Shown: one piece after another, positions 35,050 through 43,031 of the stretch | Position numbering within the stretch: position 1 is the first letter of the stretch | Layout: the number at the start of each line of letters is the position of its first letter | Assembly: GCF_900155655.1 (NCBI RefSeq) | Contig: NZ_LT706987.1 | Coordinates: 1,502,794 to 1,546,831, forward strand | Origin: Prevotella ihumii | Lineage (GTDB): Bacteria > Bacteroidota > Bacteroidia > Bacteroidales > Bacteroidaceae | Direction of reading: 5' to 3' | DNA length: 44,038 bases | Position numbers and translations under genes: made by a program | The notes under the pieces: generated by a model | What the model was told of the DNA's origin: nothing | The model's database searches: none | The model's input: only the letters and a program-made list of their open reading frames with translations

Positions 35050-35772
35050 ATGAACATCGGAATATACGGCGGCTCATTCAATCCTATACATAATGGACAC
35101 ATTGCATTGGCAGAGACATTCCTCCAACAAGCAATGTTGGACGAGGTGTGGTTTATGGTGTCGCCCCAAAATCCTTTTAAGATTAACGACAAACTCTTAG
35201 ACGATAAGTTGCGTTTGCAGCTTGTTAGAAAAGTATTAGAAGGGTATCAACACTTTGTAGCGTCCGACTATGAGTTCCAGTTGCCCAAGCCTTCGTACAC
35301 GTGGGATACACTTCAAAGTCTTTCTCGTTCGTTCCCCACTCATCAATTCACCCTCCTTATAGGTGGCGACAATTGGGCTTCGTTCCACAAATGGTATCAC
35401 GCTGAAGACCTCTTAACCCATTACAACATTGCCATATTTCCACGCAAAGGAACTGAAAAGTTATCAACTGTGCGTGGAACTTCATTGAAAGCAGATAAAA
35501 GTTCAGTGTACACCGCTGAAGGTTCGTCGCACACCGTTGGAACTTCATCGCACACCGCTGAAAGATCATCGCACGCTGCTGAAACTCCATTGAACACGAA
35601 TGAAACTCCATTGAACATTCTTCAATGCAAGCCAAAACATATAACTTTTCTTGATGCTCCACTCATCAATATTAGCAGTACGGAGATAAGAAATAGGATT
35701 GCACAAGGCTTAAACATCGACCATTTAGTGCCAAAAAATATTGTGAAAGATGTAGAAAGATACTATCGATAA
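35050..35772 (+). CDS. nadD: Nicotinate-nucleotide adenylyltransferase with a 7-residue repeat insert
   Basis: The product has 240 residues from the ATG at 35050 (MNIGIYGGSFNPIHNGHIAL), which carries the nucleotidyltransferase GGSFNPxHxGH motif. The open frame reaches back into MITE B1 but only encodes repeat sequence there. The C-terminal ISSTEIRNRIAQGL motif is also present. NadD joins nicotinate mononucleotide to AMP from ATP in NAD synthesis. Typical members have about 190-200 residues. The extra length is an insert at about residues 140-193, between IAIFPRKG and PKHITFLDAP, made of seven-residue units (RGTSLKA, DKSSVYT, AEGSSHT, VGTSSHT, AERSSHA, AETPLNT, NETPLNI) encoded by 21-bp tandem repeats. 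The insert lies in a surface loop region and probably does not remove activity. Confidence 0.93.
   Translation: MNIGIYGGSFNPIHNGHIALAETFLQQAMLDEVWFMVSPQNPFKINDKLLDDKLRLQLVRKVLEGYQHFVASDYEFQLPKPSYTWDTLQSLSRSFPTHQFTLLIGGDNWASFHKWYHAEDLLTHYNIAIFPRKGTEKLSTVRGTSLKADKSSVYTAEGSSHTVGTSSHTAERSSHAAETPLNTNETPLNILQCKPKHITFLDAPLINISSTEIRNRIAQGLNIDHLVPKNIVKDVERYYR
35477..35623 (+). repeat. In-frame 21-bp minisatellite inside nadD
   Basis: About seven diverged 21-bp units lie in the frame of nadD. Recurring elements are ACTTCA or ACTCCA followed by TCGCACACCGCTGAA or TTGAACACGAATGAA. The unit length keeps the reading frame whatever the copy number. The boundaries are approximate. Confidence 0.8.
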
Positions 35773-35944
35773 CTTCTCTTATTGAGCTGTAACCTTTTTG
35801 GAATTAGACAATGATGTATAATATTGTAATACGTCTGTAATCAAGGTGTTATGGCTCTGTGTTTTATAGCTTGGTATAAATCGGTATTGTCTTGTTCTTT
35901 CACTATGCCGCTGAATGTATTTTATGCCAACATACCTTATTTAA

Positions 35945-36029
35945 CCCAAATCGGTCGTTAGACTGGTCTGACTTGTCTGACACGTCTGACTGGTCTGACT
36001 GGTCTGACTGGTCTAACGACCGATTTGGG
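35945..36029 (+). repeat. MITE-like element, type C, copy C2
   Basis: The 85-bp element has CCCAAATCGG (35945-35954) and CCGATTTGGG (36020-36029), with TTAA on both sides. The interior is six tandem 9-bp units (35961-36014), mostly GACTGGTCT. It has three units fewer than C1. Confidence 0.92.
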
Positions 36030-36180
36030 TTAAAGCAACATAATGAGTTGTGTATTATTTTTGTGAATAGCAAGATAGGCGATGTGTATTCTTTTACTTG
36101 TAAGTCCTAAGCCTTGAGGTGCAATGTTTTATTCATAGCTTTTTAACAATAAATACATACTATAATAAGAAAGAAATTCA

Positions 36181-36188
36181 TAATTTTG
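36181..36188 (+). promoter_or_regulatory. Possible -7 box of the two-component operon
   Basis: TAATTTTG fits TAnnTTTG and lies 26 bases upstream of the response-regulator ATG. No -33 TTTG is present, so an activator may be needed. Confidence 0.5.
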
Positions 36189-36214
36189 CAGAAATTCTTA
36201 ATTTGTAGAAAGGT

Positions 36215-36916
36215 ATGGAAAATACGAATGGCCGTATTCTCATTGTTGACGATGAGGAAGATATTTGTGAGATATTGAAGTTTAATCTTGAAACCGAAGG
36301 CTACACCATAGATGTAGCTCATTCGGCTGAAGAAGCATTAATGCTCCCCCTAAAGTGCTATCAGCTTGTGCTGTTGGATGTGATGATGGGCGAAATATCT
36401 GGCTTTGAAATGGCAAAACGAGTAAAGGCAGACGAGGCTACACGCCATATCCCAATCATCTTCCTTACAGCGCGTGACACGGAGAATGATACCATTACGG
36501 GATTTAATCTTGGTGCCGACGACTATATAGCTAAACCTTTTTCCATTCGTGAGGTTATTTTGCGCGTACGAGCAGTGCTGAAACGTACCCAAAACCTTGT
36601 CCCAATAGCGACAGAAACTGCTGTTAACATTATAAATTACGAGGGGTTGGAGCTGAATTTAGATAAGAAGTTGGTGCATATCGATGGGGTAGAGGTGGCT
36701 TTTACCAAGACAGAATTTGAGTTGCTTCAGTTGTTGATGGAGAACAAAGGTAGAGTGTTCTCTCGTCAAGAACTGTTGGATCGCATTTGGTCGAAAGATG
36801 TTTTGGTGTTAGAACGTACGGTAGATGTTTACATCACACGACTTCGGAAAAAGGTAGACGCTTATGCCCAATGTATTGCTACACGCTTGGGTTATGGCTA
36901 TTATTTCAAGGTTTAA
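36215..36916 (+). CDS. OmpR/PhoB-family response regulator
   Basis: The product has 233 residues. The receiver domain (about 5-120) has the acidic pocket VDDEED (12-16), phospho-acceptor Asp55 (LVLLDVMM), TAR at 85-87 and Lys107 (AKPFS). The C-terminal winged-helix DNA-binding domain (about 135-233) has FTKTEFELLQLLMENKGRVFSRQELLDRIW and VYITRLRKKV. It controls transcription after phosphorylation by the kinase encoded 10 bp downstream. It resembles RprY-type and PhoB/PhoP-type regulators of Bacteroidales; the signal is unknown. A PHO4 transporter gene lies nearby on the other strand, which is only suggestive of a phosphate link. Confidence 0.94.
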   Translation: MENTNGRILIVDDEEDICEILKFNLETEGYTIDVAHSAEEALMLPLKCYQLVLLDVMMGEISGFEMAKRVKADEATRHIPIIFLTARDTENDTITGFNLGADDYIAKPFSIREVILRVRAVLKRTQNLVPIATETAVNIINYEGLELNLDKKLVHIDGVEVAFTKTEFELLQLLMENKGRVFSRQELLDRIWSKDVLVLERTVDVYITRLRKKVDAYAQCIATRLGYGYYFKV

Positions 36917-36926
36917 GAACTAAATT

Positions 36927-38339
36927 ATGCGTAAACTTTCTATTGGGCATAAGCTTTACATTAGCATTATGTCGGTATTTCTTGTCTTTGCTGTTGCTTT
37001 TATTGTGTTTCAACAGCAACGTGAAAAGCAATTCAAGATAGACACATTGGAGCTGAGGCTGCAAATGTTTAATGCTCGAATGGCAGACTTCTTGGCCGAC
37101 GAACCCTTTTCAGAACACCGAGTGGATAGTTTTTTACGTAAGTCTACCAATGGTGGCATGCGCATAACCCTGGTGCGCCCCGATGGGAAGGTGATGTATG
37201 ATAATGTAAAGAAAGACTATGAGCATTTTGCTAATCATCGCAACCGTGACGAAATCAGACTTTCGCTTGCCAAGGGCAAAGCTTCGGTGGTAGACAGACG
37301 AAGCAAAACCTTGCATCAACCTTTCTTTTATTCGGCTACTTATTATCCTCAACAACACCTTGTTATACGTTCGGCCTTGCCTTATAACAACGATTTGGCA
37401 CTTCAGCTTAAAGCCGACCAACACTATATTTGGGTTTCGCTCATCGGATTAATGATGCTTACACTCATTATCTATCGTTTTGTGAGTAGATTGGATAAGA
37501 ATATTTCTAATCTTAAAACCTTTGCATCGCGAGCTGACCATAACGAAAGCCTTGATACAGACGACCTTCTTACCTTTCCTGATGACGAGTTGGGCGAGAT
37601 AGCAGAACGTATCATAAAGATTTATACACGACTGAAAAACACAAAAAAGCAACAAGATATTCTGAAAAAGGAGCTGACACAGAACATAGCACACGAACTG
37701 AAAACCCCTGTGGCTTCTATTCAAGGTTATGTAGAAACCATTCTCAACAATCCACGCATTACGGAAGACGATAAGCACACCTTTCTACAGCGTTGCTATG
37801 CACAAACCGAACGCCTTTCGGCCTTGCTTGCCGACATTTCTATGCTCAACAGAATGGACGATGGGGCACAAATGATGGAAAACGAACGTGTAGATATTAA
37901 CGAATTGATAGCTACCATTGAGGCTGAAATAACACAACAATTGGCACAGCACGATATGCGTTTCGAGTGTAGTTTGCCCGATGGTATGTACGTTATGGGT
38001 GTGCGCTCGCTGCTTTATAGTGTATTTCGCAATCTTGCTGATAATGCTATTGCTTACGCTGGAGCTCATACCACAATTACGCTTACAGCCGAGAGGGTGG
38101 GCGAGGACTTTTGTTTTGTCTTTGCCGACAATGGCGTAGGGGTGAGTTATGAGCATTTGCCACGCATCTTTGAACGCTTTTACAGAATAGATAAAGGGCG
38201 CAGTCGTAAGCTCGGAGGTACAGGCTTGGGACTTGCCATTGTAAAGAATGCTGTGCTTCATCACGGTGGCAATATCCAAGTGATGGCTAACGACCCTACA
38301 GGACTTAAATTTGTTTTCACCCTTGGTGCAAGCACTTAA
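36927..38339 (+). CDS. Sensor histidine kinase
   Basis: The 470-residue inner-membrane kinase has TM1 at about 8-28, a periplasmic sensor region of about 140 residues, TM2 at about 168-187, and a HAMP-like linker. The dimerisation/phosphoacceptor domain has His256 (NIAHELKTPVASIQGY), and the ATP-binding domain has N-box FRNLADNAIAYA, G1 DNGVGVSYEHLPRIFERFYR and G2 GGTGLGLAIVKNAV. All catalytic boxes are intact. It is cotranscribed with the response regulator (10 bp gap). The ligand of the sensor domain is not known. Confidence 0.95.
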   Translation: MRKLSIGHKLYISIMSVFLVFAVAFIVFQQQREKQFKIDTLELRLQMFNARMADFLADEPFSEHRVDSFLRKSTNGGMRITLVRPDGKVMYDNVKKDYEHFANHRNRDEIRLSLAKGKASVVDRRSKTLHQPFFYSATYYPQQHLVIRSALPYNNDLALQLKADQHYIWVSLIGLMMLTLIIYRFVSRLDKNISNLKTFASRADHNESLDTDDLLTFPDDELGEIAERIIKIYTRLKNTKKQQDILKKELTQNIAHELKTPVASIQGYVETILNNPRITEDDKHTFLQRCYAQTERLSALLADISMLNRMDDGAQMMENERVDINELIATIEAEITQQLAQHDMRFECSLPDGMYVMGVRSLLYSVFRNLADNAIAYAGAHTTITLTAERVGEDFCFVFADNGVGVSYEHLPRIFERFYRIDKGRSRKLGGTGLGLAIVKNAVLHHGGNIQVMANDPTGLKFVFTLGAST

Positions 38340-38347
38340 CCTATGAT

Positions 38348-38402
38348 AAGAAAAAAGACATCTCCTAAGTTTTGCAAATAGGAAAAATCATCTAAACTAA
38401 CC
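38348..38402 (+). repeat. Decayed fragment of a type B MITE
   Basis: AAAAAGACATCTCCTAAGTT, then AAATAGG and ATCTAAACTAACC, follow the order of the type B right arm (38793-38850) with many changes. The terminal repeat is lost. Confidence 0.5.
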
Positions 38403-38673
38403 TATCGGTAGAATTATCTTTATTTTTTTAGCCACTATACCTATTATTACCTTATTTGATGGGTAATGTATTTGTCGTTTATCTTTTTCTATTCTTTCGT
38501 TTTACTTTGGGTTAAATACGCACGAAATTAATTCCGTCAATTGGTAAAACTAATCTAATGAACTGATTTGCATTTAGCTGCTTTATATAAAGTGATTGGG
38601 GAGAACTGTTGGTCAAATCGTCTTTGTTATCCTGAACTCGACTTGGCAAACAATCTACCCAATCCATCATTAT

Positions 38674-38865
38674 CCCAAATCGGTCGTTAGAATGAGAATG
38701 TATTTTGCGATTATTTTGAGATTTATTTTGCATATATCAAAGGAGCATAGCGGGCTATGTGACTGCCGATATAGGTAAAATAAAGCCAAAATAAGACAAA
38801 AGACATCTCATAAGTTTCAAAAATAATAAAGTAAGCACCTAAACTGGTCTAATAACCGATTTGGG
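38674..38865 (-). repeat. MITE-like element, type B, copy B2
   Basis: The 192-bp element has CCCAAATCGG (38674-38683) and CCGATTTGGG (38856-38865). The flanks are ATTAT on both sides, a clean 5-bp direct repeat that differs from the usual TTAA. It is opposite in orientation to B1 and begins 18 bp after the stop of the phosphate transporter gene. Confidence 0.92.
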
Positions 38866-38883
38866 ATTATTCCGAAGTTAATA

Positions 38884-41130
38884 TTATCGTTCTGTAAACT
38901 TCTTAGCTGCTCGCAGTTGGTGACGCATATTGCTAATGAACTGTTGAGTTTCTTGCAAAAGATTAAGATACACCACCGAAACTTGGAAGTCTGAATTGCC
39001 GTGAGCACGCTGCATACGGTCAATATGTCGTTTGCGCACTACTGAGAGTTCTCCTTTCAGTAGGTCTGCATCTGCCAATACATCGCGATAGGTCTCATAA
39101 CGATTGGTAGAGATAAGCTTTTCGGTCAGCTTCATCAGCTCGCTCACCTTTTGTTGAATAGGCGTAAACTCGTCAATAAGCACTTGTGGCATAGGGTTGA
39201 AACTATTGCTTACGTGTTCGCGCATAGGCTCAAGCATACGACGAAGACAATAAATAAATTGCTGATTACTATTTGCGCCAATATGCAACCACGTGTTGCG
39301 CTCAATGGCAATGCCTACAGGACAGCGCTTTAAGGCAATCATCTCTTGCTTACGCAACTTCTTTAGCACGTTGCCCTCTAAATACAATTCTTTCGTACTT
39401 TTCTTTAATTTACGCAAATTCTCGTCCTTAAAGCCATCAACAATTGCATTAAACTGGTCGAGAGCAAAGCGGCATACGTAGGCTTGCGTGCGTGATACTT
39501 GGCGTTGAAGCATATCCCAAACCAAGTCGGCATCACGTGTTCGCATCATCAATTGGAAGGTTGAGTCGCTACCTACTTCAGCCATCTTCTTCTTGTACTT
39601 GCGCTCAGAACGGATAAGGAGGAATACCACTAATGCCATAAATCCTATTTGAACTGCAATACCACCAAAGAACATAATCAAACAAATAATGCCACACGCA
39701 ATAAAGGACGCACCAGCAGTAATAAACCATCCACCGATAACCGATAAAACACCCGTAACACGGAACACAGCACTCTCACGACCCCAAGCCCTGTCTGCAA
39801 GGCTTGAACCCATAGCCACCATAAATGTAACATAGGTGGTTGATAATGGCAACTTTAGGTTTGTTCCGATAGTGATGAGCATTGAAGCTAAAACAAGATT
39901 AACCGCAGCACGAACCACATCAAAAGCCACGTCTTGCGACTCATCTTTTGCCTTTTCACGAAATCTATTATCAACCCATTTTGCCACACTTGTAGGCACT
40001 AAACTTGAGAAAGAACTACCCATATTTTGCGAAAGACGCACAATAGCACGTGCCGCACTCGAACTACCAAACATCTCATCACCTTCGTCTTGGCGGCTAA
40101 GGTCAACACTTGTCTTGATAACATTCTGTGCTTTCTTTGATGTAGCCATAGCTATTATCATTATACCACCTGCTCCCAAGAGCCAAGAAGGGGTAGTTGA
40201 TGCGCTTTCCATCAATGAGGTCATCATAAAGTTTGCAGGTGTCGCACCGTTAGCGTGGGCAATAAAGTCGTTATAAGAGGCTAATCCTGCCAATGGAACA
40301 CCAATAAAATTGACCAAATCATTGCCTGCAAAAGCCATTGCAAGTGCAAATGTACCCATCAAAACAACAAACTTAAAGATGTTGATACGCAGTATATGCA
40401 ATATCTCCATTGCAATTGTTGAAACCACAAAGGTTGCCAATAGCAGTGTTTTAATGTTATTGTCAATGAATAGGCTTGCATCCTTAGGGATATAAGGACT
40501 CTTGCCTATGCCTTTCATAAATATGAAATAAGAGAGTGCAGTGAAAGCTATTCCACCAAAAAGGGCTATGGTATAACGTGAATGAGCTTTATAATTGAAA
40601 GTGAAAACGATGCGCGAAAGCCACATCACAATGGTACCAAAAACAAAGGCTATGGCCACCGAAACGAAGATTGCAATGATTACTTTGAGGGCTTGTTCGG
40701 TATTCATAAGGTTAGAAAACACCAGCCCGTCTGTGCTTGCCATCTTAACACAAGCGATAACAAACGTACCTCCTAAGAGTTCGAAGACCAACGATACTGT
40801 GGTGGAGGTTGGCATACCGAGCGTGTTAAATACATCAAGAACAATCACATCTGTAACCATTACAGCCAAGAAGATGGTCATTACTTCTTCAAAGGAGTAC
40901 TGATTAGGTGTCATAATACCATGTCGAGCCACGTCCATCATTCCCGATGAGAGCACTGCACCTAAACCTATGCCTATAGAAGCAATAATTACAACGGTGC
41001 GATACGAGGCTACACGTGCTCCAACAGCCGACTGAAGAAAGTTTACAGCGTCATTGCTCACCCCCACAAAGAGGTCGAACACTGCTAAACAAAGCAGAAA
41101 GACGACAATACAAAGATACATTGTTTCCAT
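38884..41130 (-). CDS. Inorganic phosphate transporter, PHO4/Pit family, with C-terminal PhoU-like domain
   Basis: The product has 748 residues. The membrane part shows the two PHO4 signatures: FDLFVGVSNDAVNFLQSAVGAR near 19-40 with NTLGMPTSTTVSLVFELLGG near 103-122, and FAGNDLVNFIGVPLAG near 267-282 with LKLPLSTTYVTFMVAMGSSLADRAWG in the second half. The last ~210 residues (from about 540) are soluble, charged and helical, like a PhoU domain. The protein would import phosphate by ion symport. The PhoU-like tail, common in Bacteroidetes versions, may gate transport. A box TACCTTTG at 41244-41251 (minus) is a possible -7 element. Confidence 0.93.
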   Translation of the reverse strand: METMYLCIVVFLLCLAVFDLFVGVSNDAVNFLQSAVGARVASYRTVVIIASIGIGLGAVLSSGMMDVARHGIMTPNQYSFEEVMTIFLAVMVTDVIVLDVFNTLGMPTSTTVSLVFELLGGTFVIACVKMASTDGLVFSNLMNTEQALKVIIAIFVSVAIAFVFGTIVMWLSRIVFTFNYKAHSRYTIALFGGIAFTALSYFIFMKGIGKSPYIPKDASLFIDNNIKTLLLATFVVSTIAMEILHILRINIFKFVVLMGTFALAMAFAGNDLVNFIGVPLAGLASYNDFIAHANGATPANFMMTSLMESASTTPSWLLGAGGIMIIAMATSKKAQNVIKTSVDLSRQDEGDEMFGSSSAARAIVRLSQNMGSSFSSLVPTSVAKWVDNRFREKAKDESQDVAFDVVRAAVNLVLASMLITIGTNLKLPLSTTYVTFMVAMGSSLADRAWGRESAVFRVTGVLSVIGGWFITAGASFIACGIICLIMFFGGIAVQIGFMALVVFLLIRSERKYKKKMAEVGSDSTFQLMMRTRDADLVWDMLQRQVSRTQAYVCRFALDQFNAIVDGFKDENLRKLKKSTKELYLEGNVLKKLRKQEMIALKRCPVGIAIERNTWLHIGANSNQQFIYCLRRMLEPMREHVSNSFNPMPQVLIDEFTPIQQKVSELMKLTEKLISTNRYETYRDVLADADLLKGELSVVRKRHIDRMQRAHGNSDFQVSVVYLNLLQETQQFISNMRHQLRAAKKFTER

Positions 41131-41243
41131 TTCTTATTCTTAATGATTTATTATTGTTGCTTGCGCAATAGAGGGCGTCCGACTTATGTTTCTTTTTCTT
41201 GAGGTATAGCTAAAGTCTCTGCTTGCTCTGCTTTTTCTGGCTG

Positions 41244-41251
41244 CAAAGGTA
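41244..41251 (-). promoter_or_regulatory. Possible -7 box of the phosphate transporter gene
   Basis: TACCTTTG on the minus strand fits TAnnTTTG, 113 bases upstream of the ATG at 41130. No good -33 match was found at the usual distance. Confidence 0.45.
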
Positions 41252-41307
41252 TTTTCCTTTTATTACAGCGTTATGAAATCAATGTTACAATTATGTTACA
41301 AACACAA

Positions 41308-41345
41308 AATCCCCTCAACGTAAACATAAGAACGTTGAGGGGATT
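41308..41345 (-). terminator. Terminator of the OmpA-family gene
   Basis: The arms AATCCCCTCAACGT and ACGTTGAGGGGATT (about 41309-41322 and 41332-41345) form a strong stem followed on the minus strand by TTTTGTGTTT. It lies about 280 bp beyond the OmpA stop because MITE B3 sits between them. Confidence 0.85.
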
Positions 41346-41354
41346 GTCTTTTAA

Positions 41355-41546
41355 CCCAAATCGGTCGTTAGAATGAGAATGTATTTTGCGATTATGTTGA
41401 GATTTATTTTGCATATATCAAAGGAGCATAGCGGGCTATGCGACTGCAGATATAGGTAAAATAAAGCCAAAATAATCCAAAAGACATCTCATAAGTTTCA
41501 AAAATAATAAAGTTAGCACCTAAACTGGTCTAATGACCGATTGGGG
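41355..41546 (-). repeat. MITE-like element, type B, copy B3
   Basis: The 192-bp element has CCCAAATCGG (41355-41364) and CCGATTGGGG (41537-41546, one change), with TTAA on both sides. It is nearly identical to B2 and in the same orientation. It separates the OmpA-family gene from its terminator. Confidence 0.92.
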
Positions 41547-41627
41547 TTAAAGTATTATTCTTCTAAGTGAAAATGATGGAAGCTTTTTCTTTTAAAACTT
41601 TCCTTTCCTTTCACTATTTATGCCTTT

Positions 41628-42491
41628 TTACTGCTTAGCATCTTCTGTTTCAGGTGCTTTACCTATCAAGTCCATAAACTGATCGAGCTTAGGAGTGATG
41701 ATAATCTGTGTACGGCGGTTGCGTTGTTTGCCAAGCTCTGTATCGTTCTTAGCCAATGGATTGTACTCGCCACGACCACCTGCTGTGAGGCGTTTAGGGT
41801 CTACACCGAAGCGGTTTTGCAAGTATTGAACTACTGAAGATGCACGTAAACAAGAGAGATCCCAGTTGTTACGGATGTTTTTCATCTTGTCGCTCTGTGC
41901 ATTTACAGGAACGTTGTCGGTGTTACCCTCAATGAGTACATCGTAATCCTTGTAGTCCATAATGATTTTAGCTATCTTTGACAAGGTTTCTTCAGCACGG
42001 TCATTGATTTCGTATGAACCGCTTTGATAAAGCATATTATCAGCCAAAGAGATGTAAACAACGCCCTTCAACACTTGAACATCGACCTCTTTCAACTCCT
42101 CACGACTCAAACTACGTGTGAGATTGTTGGTAAGAACCAAGTTCAGCGAGTCGCTCTTGGTCTTCACCTCTACAAGGTGACGAATGTATTGGTTGCTCTC
42201 ATTGATTTGGTCAACGAGCTTTGCAATATTAATATTGTTAGAGTTTGCGTTGTTCAAACTCTTGTCCAAACTACCTTGCAATGCTGCTGCGCTTGCCTTA
42301 GCTTGAGCCAATTGATCTTCAAGACTCTTTATGCGCGCATTATTTGCTGCGATAGTTTCTTTAGCGTTTTGATACTCACTGCTCAAACGTTGGTTTTCTG
42401 TCTGACAGTTTTGTAAATCTTTCTTGCTTGCACATCCTGTTATCAAAAAGCTGCCAGCAATTAAGGTTAAAATTAAAAGGTTCTTCTTCAT
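41628..42491 (-). CDS. OmpA-family peptidoglycan-binding lipoprotein with coiled coil
   Basis: The product has 287 residues. The lipoprotein signal peptide ends at LITGC with acylated Cys20. Residues 25-120 form a long coiled coil (QNCQTENQRLSSEYQNAKETI ... LEDQLAQAKASAAALQGSL). The C-terminal OmpA/MotB domain (about 150-270) has VLIEGNTDNVPVN, the NWDLSCLRASSVVQYL motif, LTAGGRGEYNPLAKND and RNRRTQIIITPK, the usual diaminopimelate-contacting regions. It should tether the outer membrane to peptidoglycan from the periplasm. It is monocistronic; a TATCTTTG box at 42603-42610 (minus) may be its promoter. Confidence 0.92.
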   Translation of the reverse strand: MKKNLLILTLIAGSFLITGCASKKDLQNCQTENQRLSSEYQNAKETIAANNARIKSLEDQLAQAKASAAALQGSLDKSLNNANSNNINIAKLVDQINESNQYIRHLVEVKTKSDSLNLVLTNNLTRSLSREELKEVDVQVLKGVVYISLADNMLYQSGSYEINDRAEETLSKIAKIIMDYKDYDVLIEGNTDNVPVNAQSDKMKNIRNNWDLSCLRASSVVQYLQNRFGVDPKRLTAGGRGEYNPLAKNDTELGKQRNRRTQIIITPKLDQFMDLIGKAPETEDAKQ

Positions 42492-42602
42492 ATTATTATT
42501 GATTTTAATGATTTCTAAAGTTATATTGTTTTATCGTAATAGGTTGTGCTATCGTATACAATACAAGCTTGCTTGTGAATTGCCGAATGCAACCATCTTA
42601 TG

Positions 42603-42610
42603 CAAAGATA
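42603..42610 (-). promoter_or_regulatory. Possible -7 box of the OmpA-family gene
   Basis: TATCTTTG on the minus strand fits the consensus, 111 bases upstream of the ATG at 42491. The -33 region is weak. Confidence 0.5.
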
Positions 42611-42721
42611 TAGATAAGACGTTGAATAAATAAAAAAGTAAAACGTGTTTAGCGAATTTTAAGTCACTTTTAACAATATTATTGTAAAACAGACTATAAA
42701 TTAATACGTTAGCTACTCGAT

Positions 42722-42751
42722 CCTCAAAAAGGCGACATCGCATTTTTGAGG
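42722..42751. terminator. Hairpin at the trailing end of the CRISPR array
   Basis: CCTCAAAAA and TTTTTGAGG flank an inner GCGA-CA-TCGC stem, giving a 30-base near-perfect hairpin. It lies 5 bases beyond the degenerate last repeat in the direction of array transcription, so it may terminate the crRNA precursor. No T run follows, so termination is tentative. Confidence 0.55.
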
Positions 42752-42756
42752 GTCGA

Positions 42757-42953
42757 CTAATTAAGTCTTATAGATGTGAAGGGACAGCTAAACAAAGGTA
42801 ATGATCTGCACAAGTAGAAATTAATTAAGTCTTATAGACCCTCTCTAAGGAAAGCATGATATTCTTTCATCTACACAAGTAGAAATTAATTAAGTCTTAT
42901 AGACGACGGGGTTTGTCACTCTTCAAAGATTATCTACACAAGTAGAAATTAAT
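42757..42953 (-). CRISPR. Remnant type V-A (Cas12a-type) CRISPR array cut by IS66
   Basis: The 36-bp direct repeats lie at 42804-42839 and 42869-42904. A degenerate last repeat lies at 42757-42775, and a truncated 22-bp repeat at 42932-42953 is broken by the IS66 end. The spacers are 42776-42803 (28 bp), 42840-42868 (29 bp) and 42905-42931 (27 bp). Read on the minus strand the repeat starts GTCTATAAGAC and ends AATTTCTACTTGTGTAGAT. That is the Cas12a crRNA handle, in which TCTAC pairs with GTAGA. The degenerate repeat at the low-coordinate end shows that this is the leader-distal end; the leader and cas genes would lie beyond the IS. The repeat at 42804 has one change (42808) in the handle stem. 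Confidence 0.93.
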
Positions 42954-42985
42954 GTAAGCATCCAATATTAGCCGCCTTTCACACC

Positions 42986-43031
42986 AACAAATAACCCTTA
43001 TATGTCTGGCAGCATATAAGGGTTATTTGTT
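42986..43031 (-). terminator. Hairpin at the end of IS66 tnpC
   Basis: The 19-base perfect arms lie at 42986-43004 and 43013-43031 around an 8-base loop and overlap the tnpC stop codon (43030-43032). It may stop transposase transcripts from running into the CRISPR remnant. Confidence 0.75.

Larger units (their letters stand above)
35773..36214. other. Gene-free region, 442 bp
   Basis: It contains MITE C2 (35945-36029) and a possible -7 box TAATTTTG at 36181-36188 for the response-regulator gene. Nothing else was recognised, and no nadD terminator is evident. Confidence 0.6.
38340..38883. other. Gene-free region between convergent genes, 544 bp
   Basis: It holds MITE B2 (38674-38865) and, at about 38348-38402, a decayed stretch that matches the right arm of type B elements (AAAAGACATCTC, TAAGTTT and a CTAAACT tail). 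No gene is seen. Confidence 0.55.
41131..41627. other. Gene-free region, 497 bp
   Basis: It contains the putative -7 box of the phosphate transporter gene (41244-41251), a strong terminator hairpin (41308-41345) and MITE B3 (41355-41546). Confidence 0.65.
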
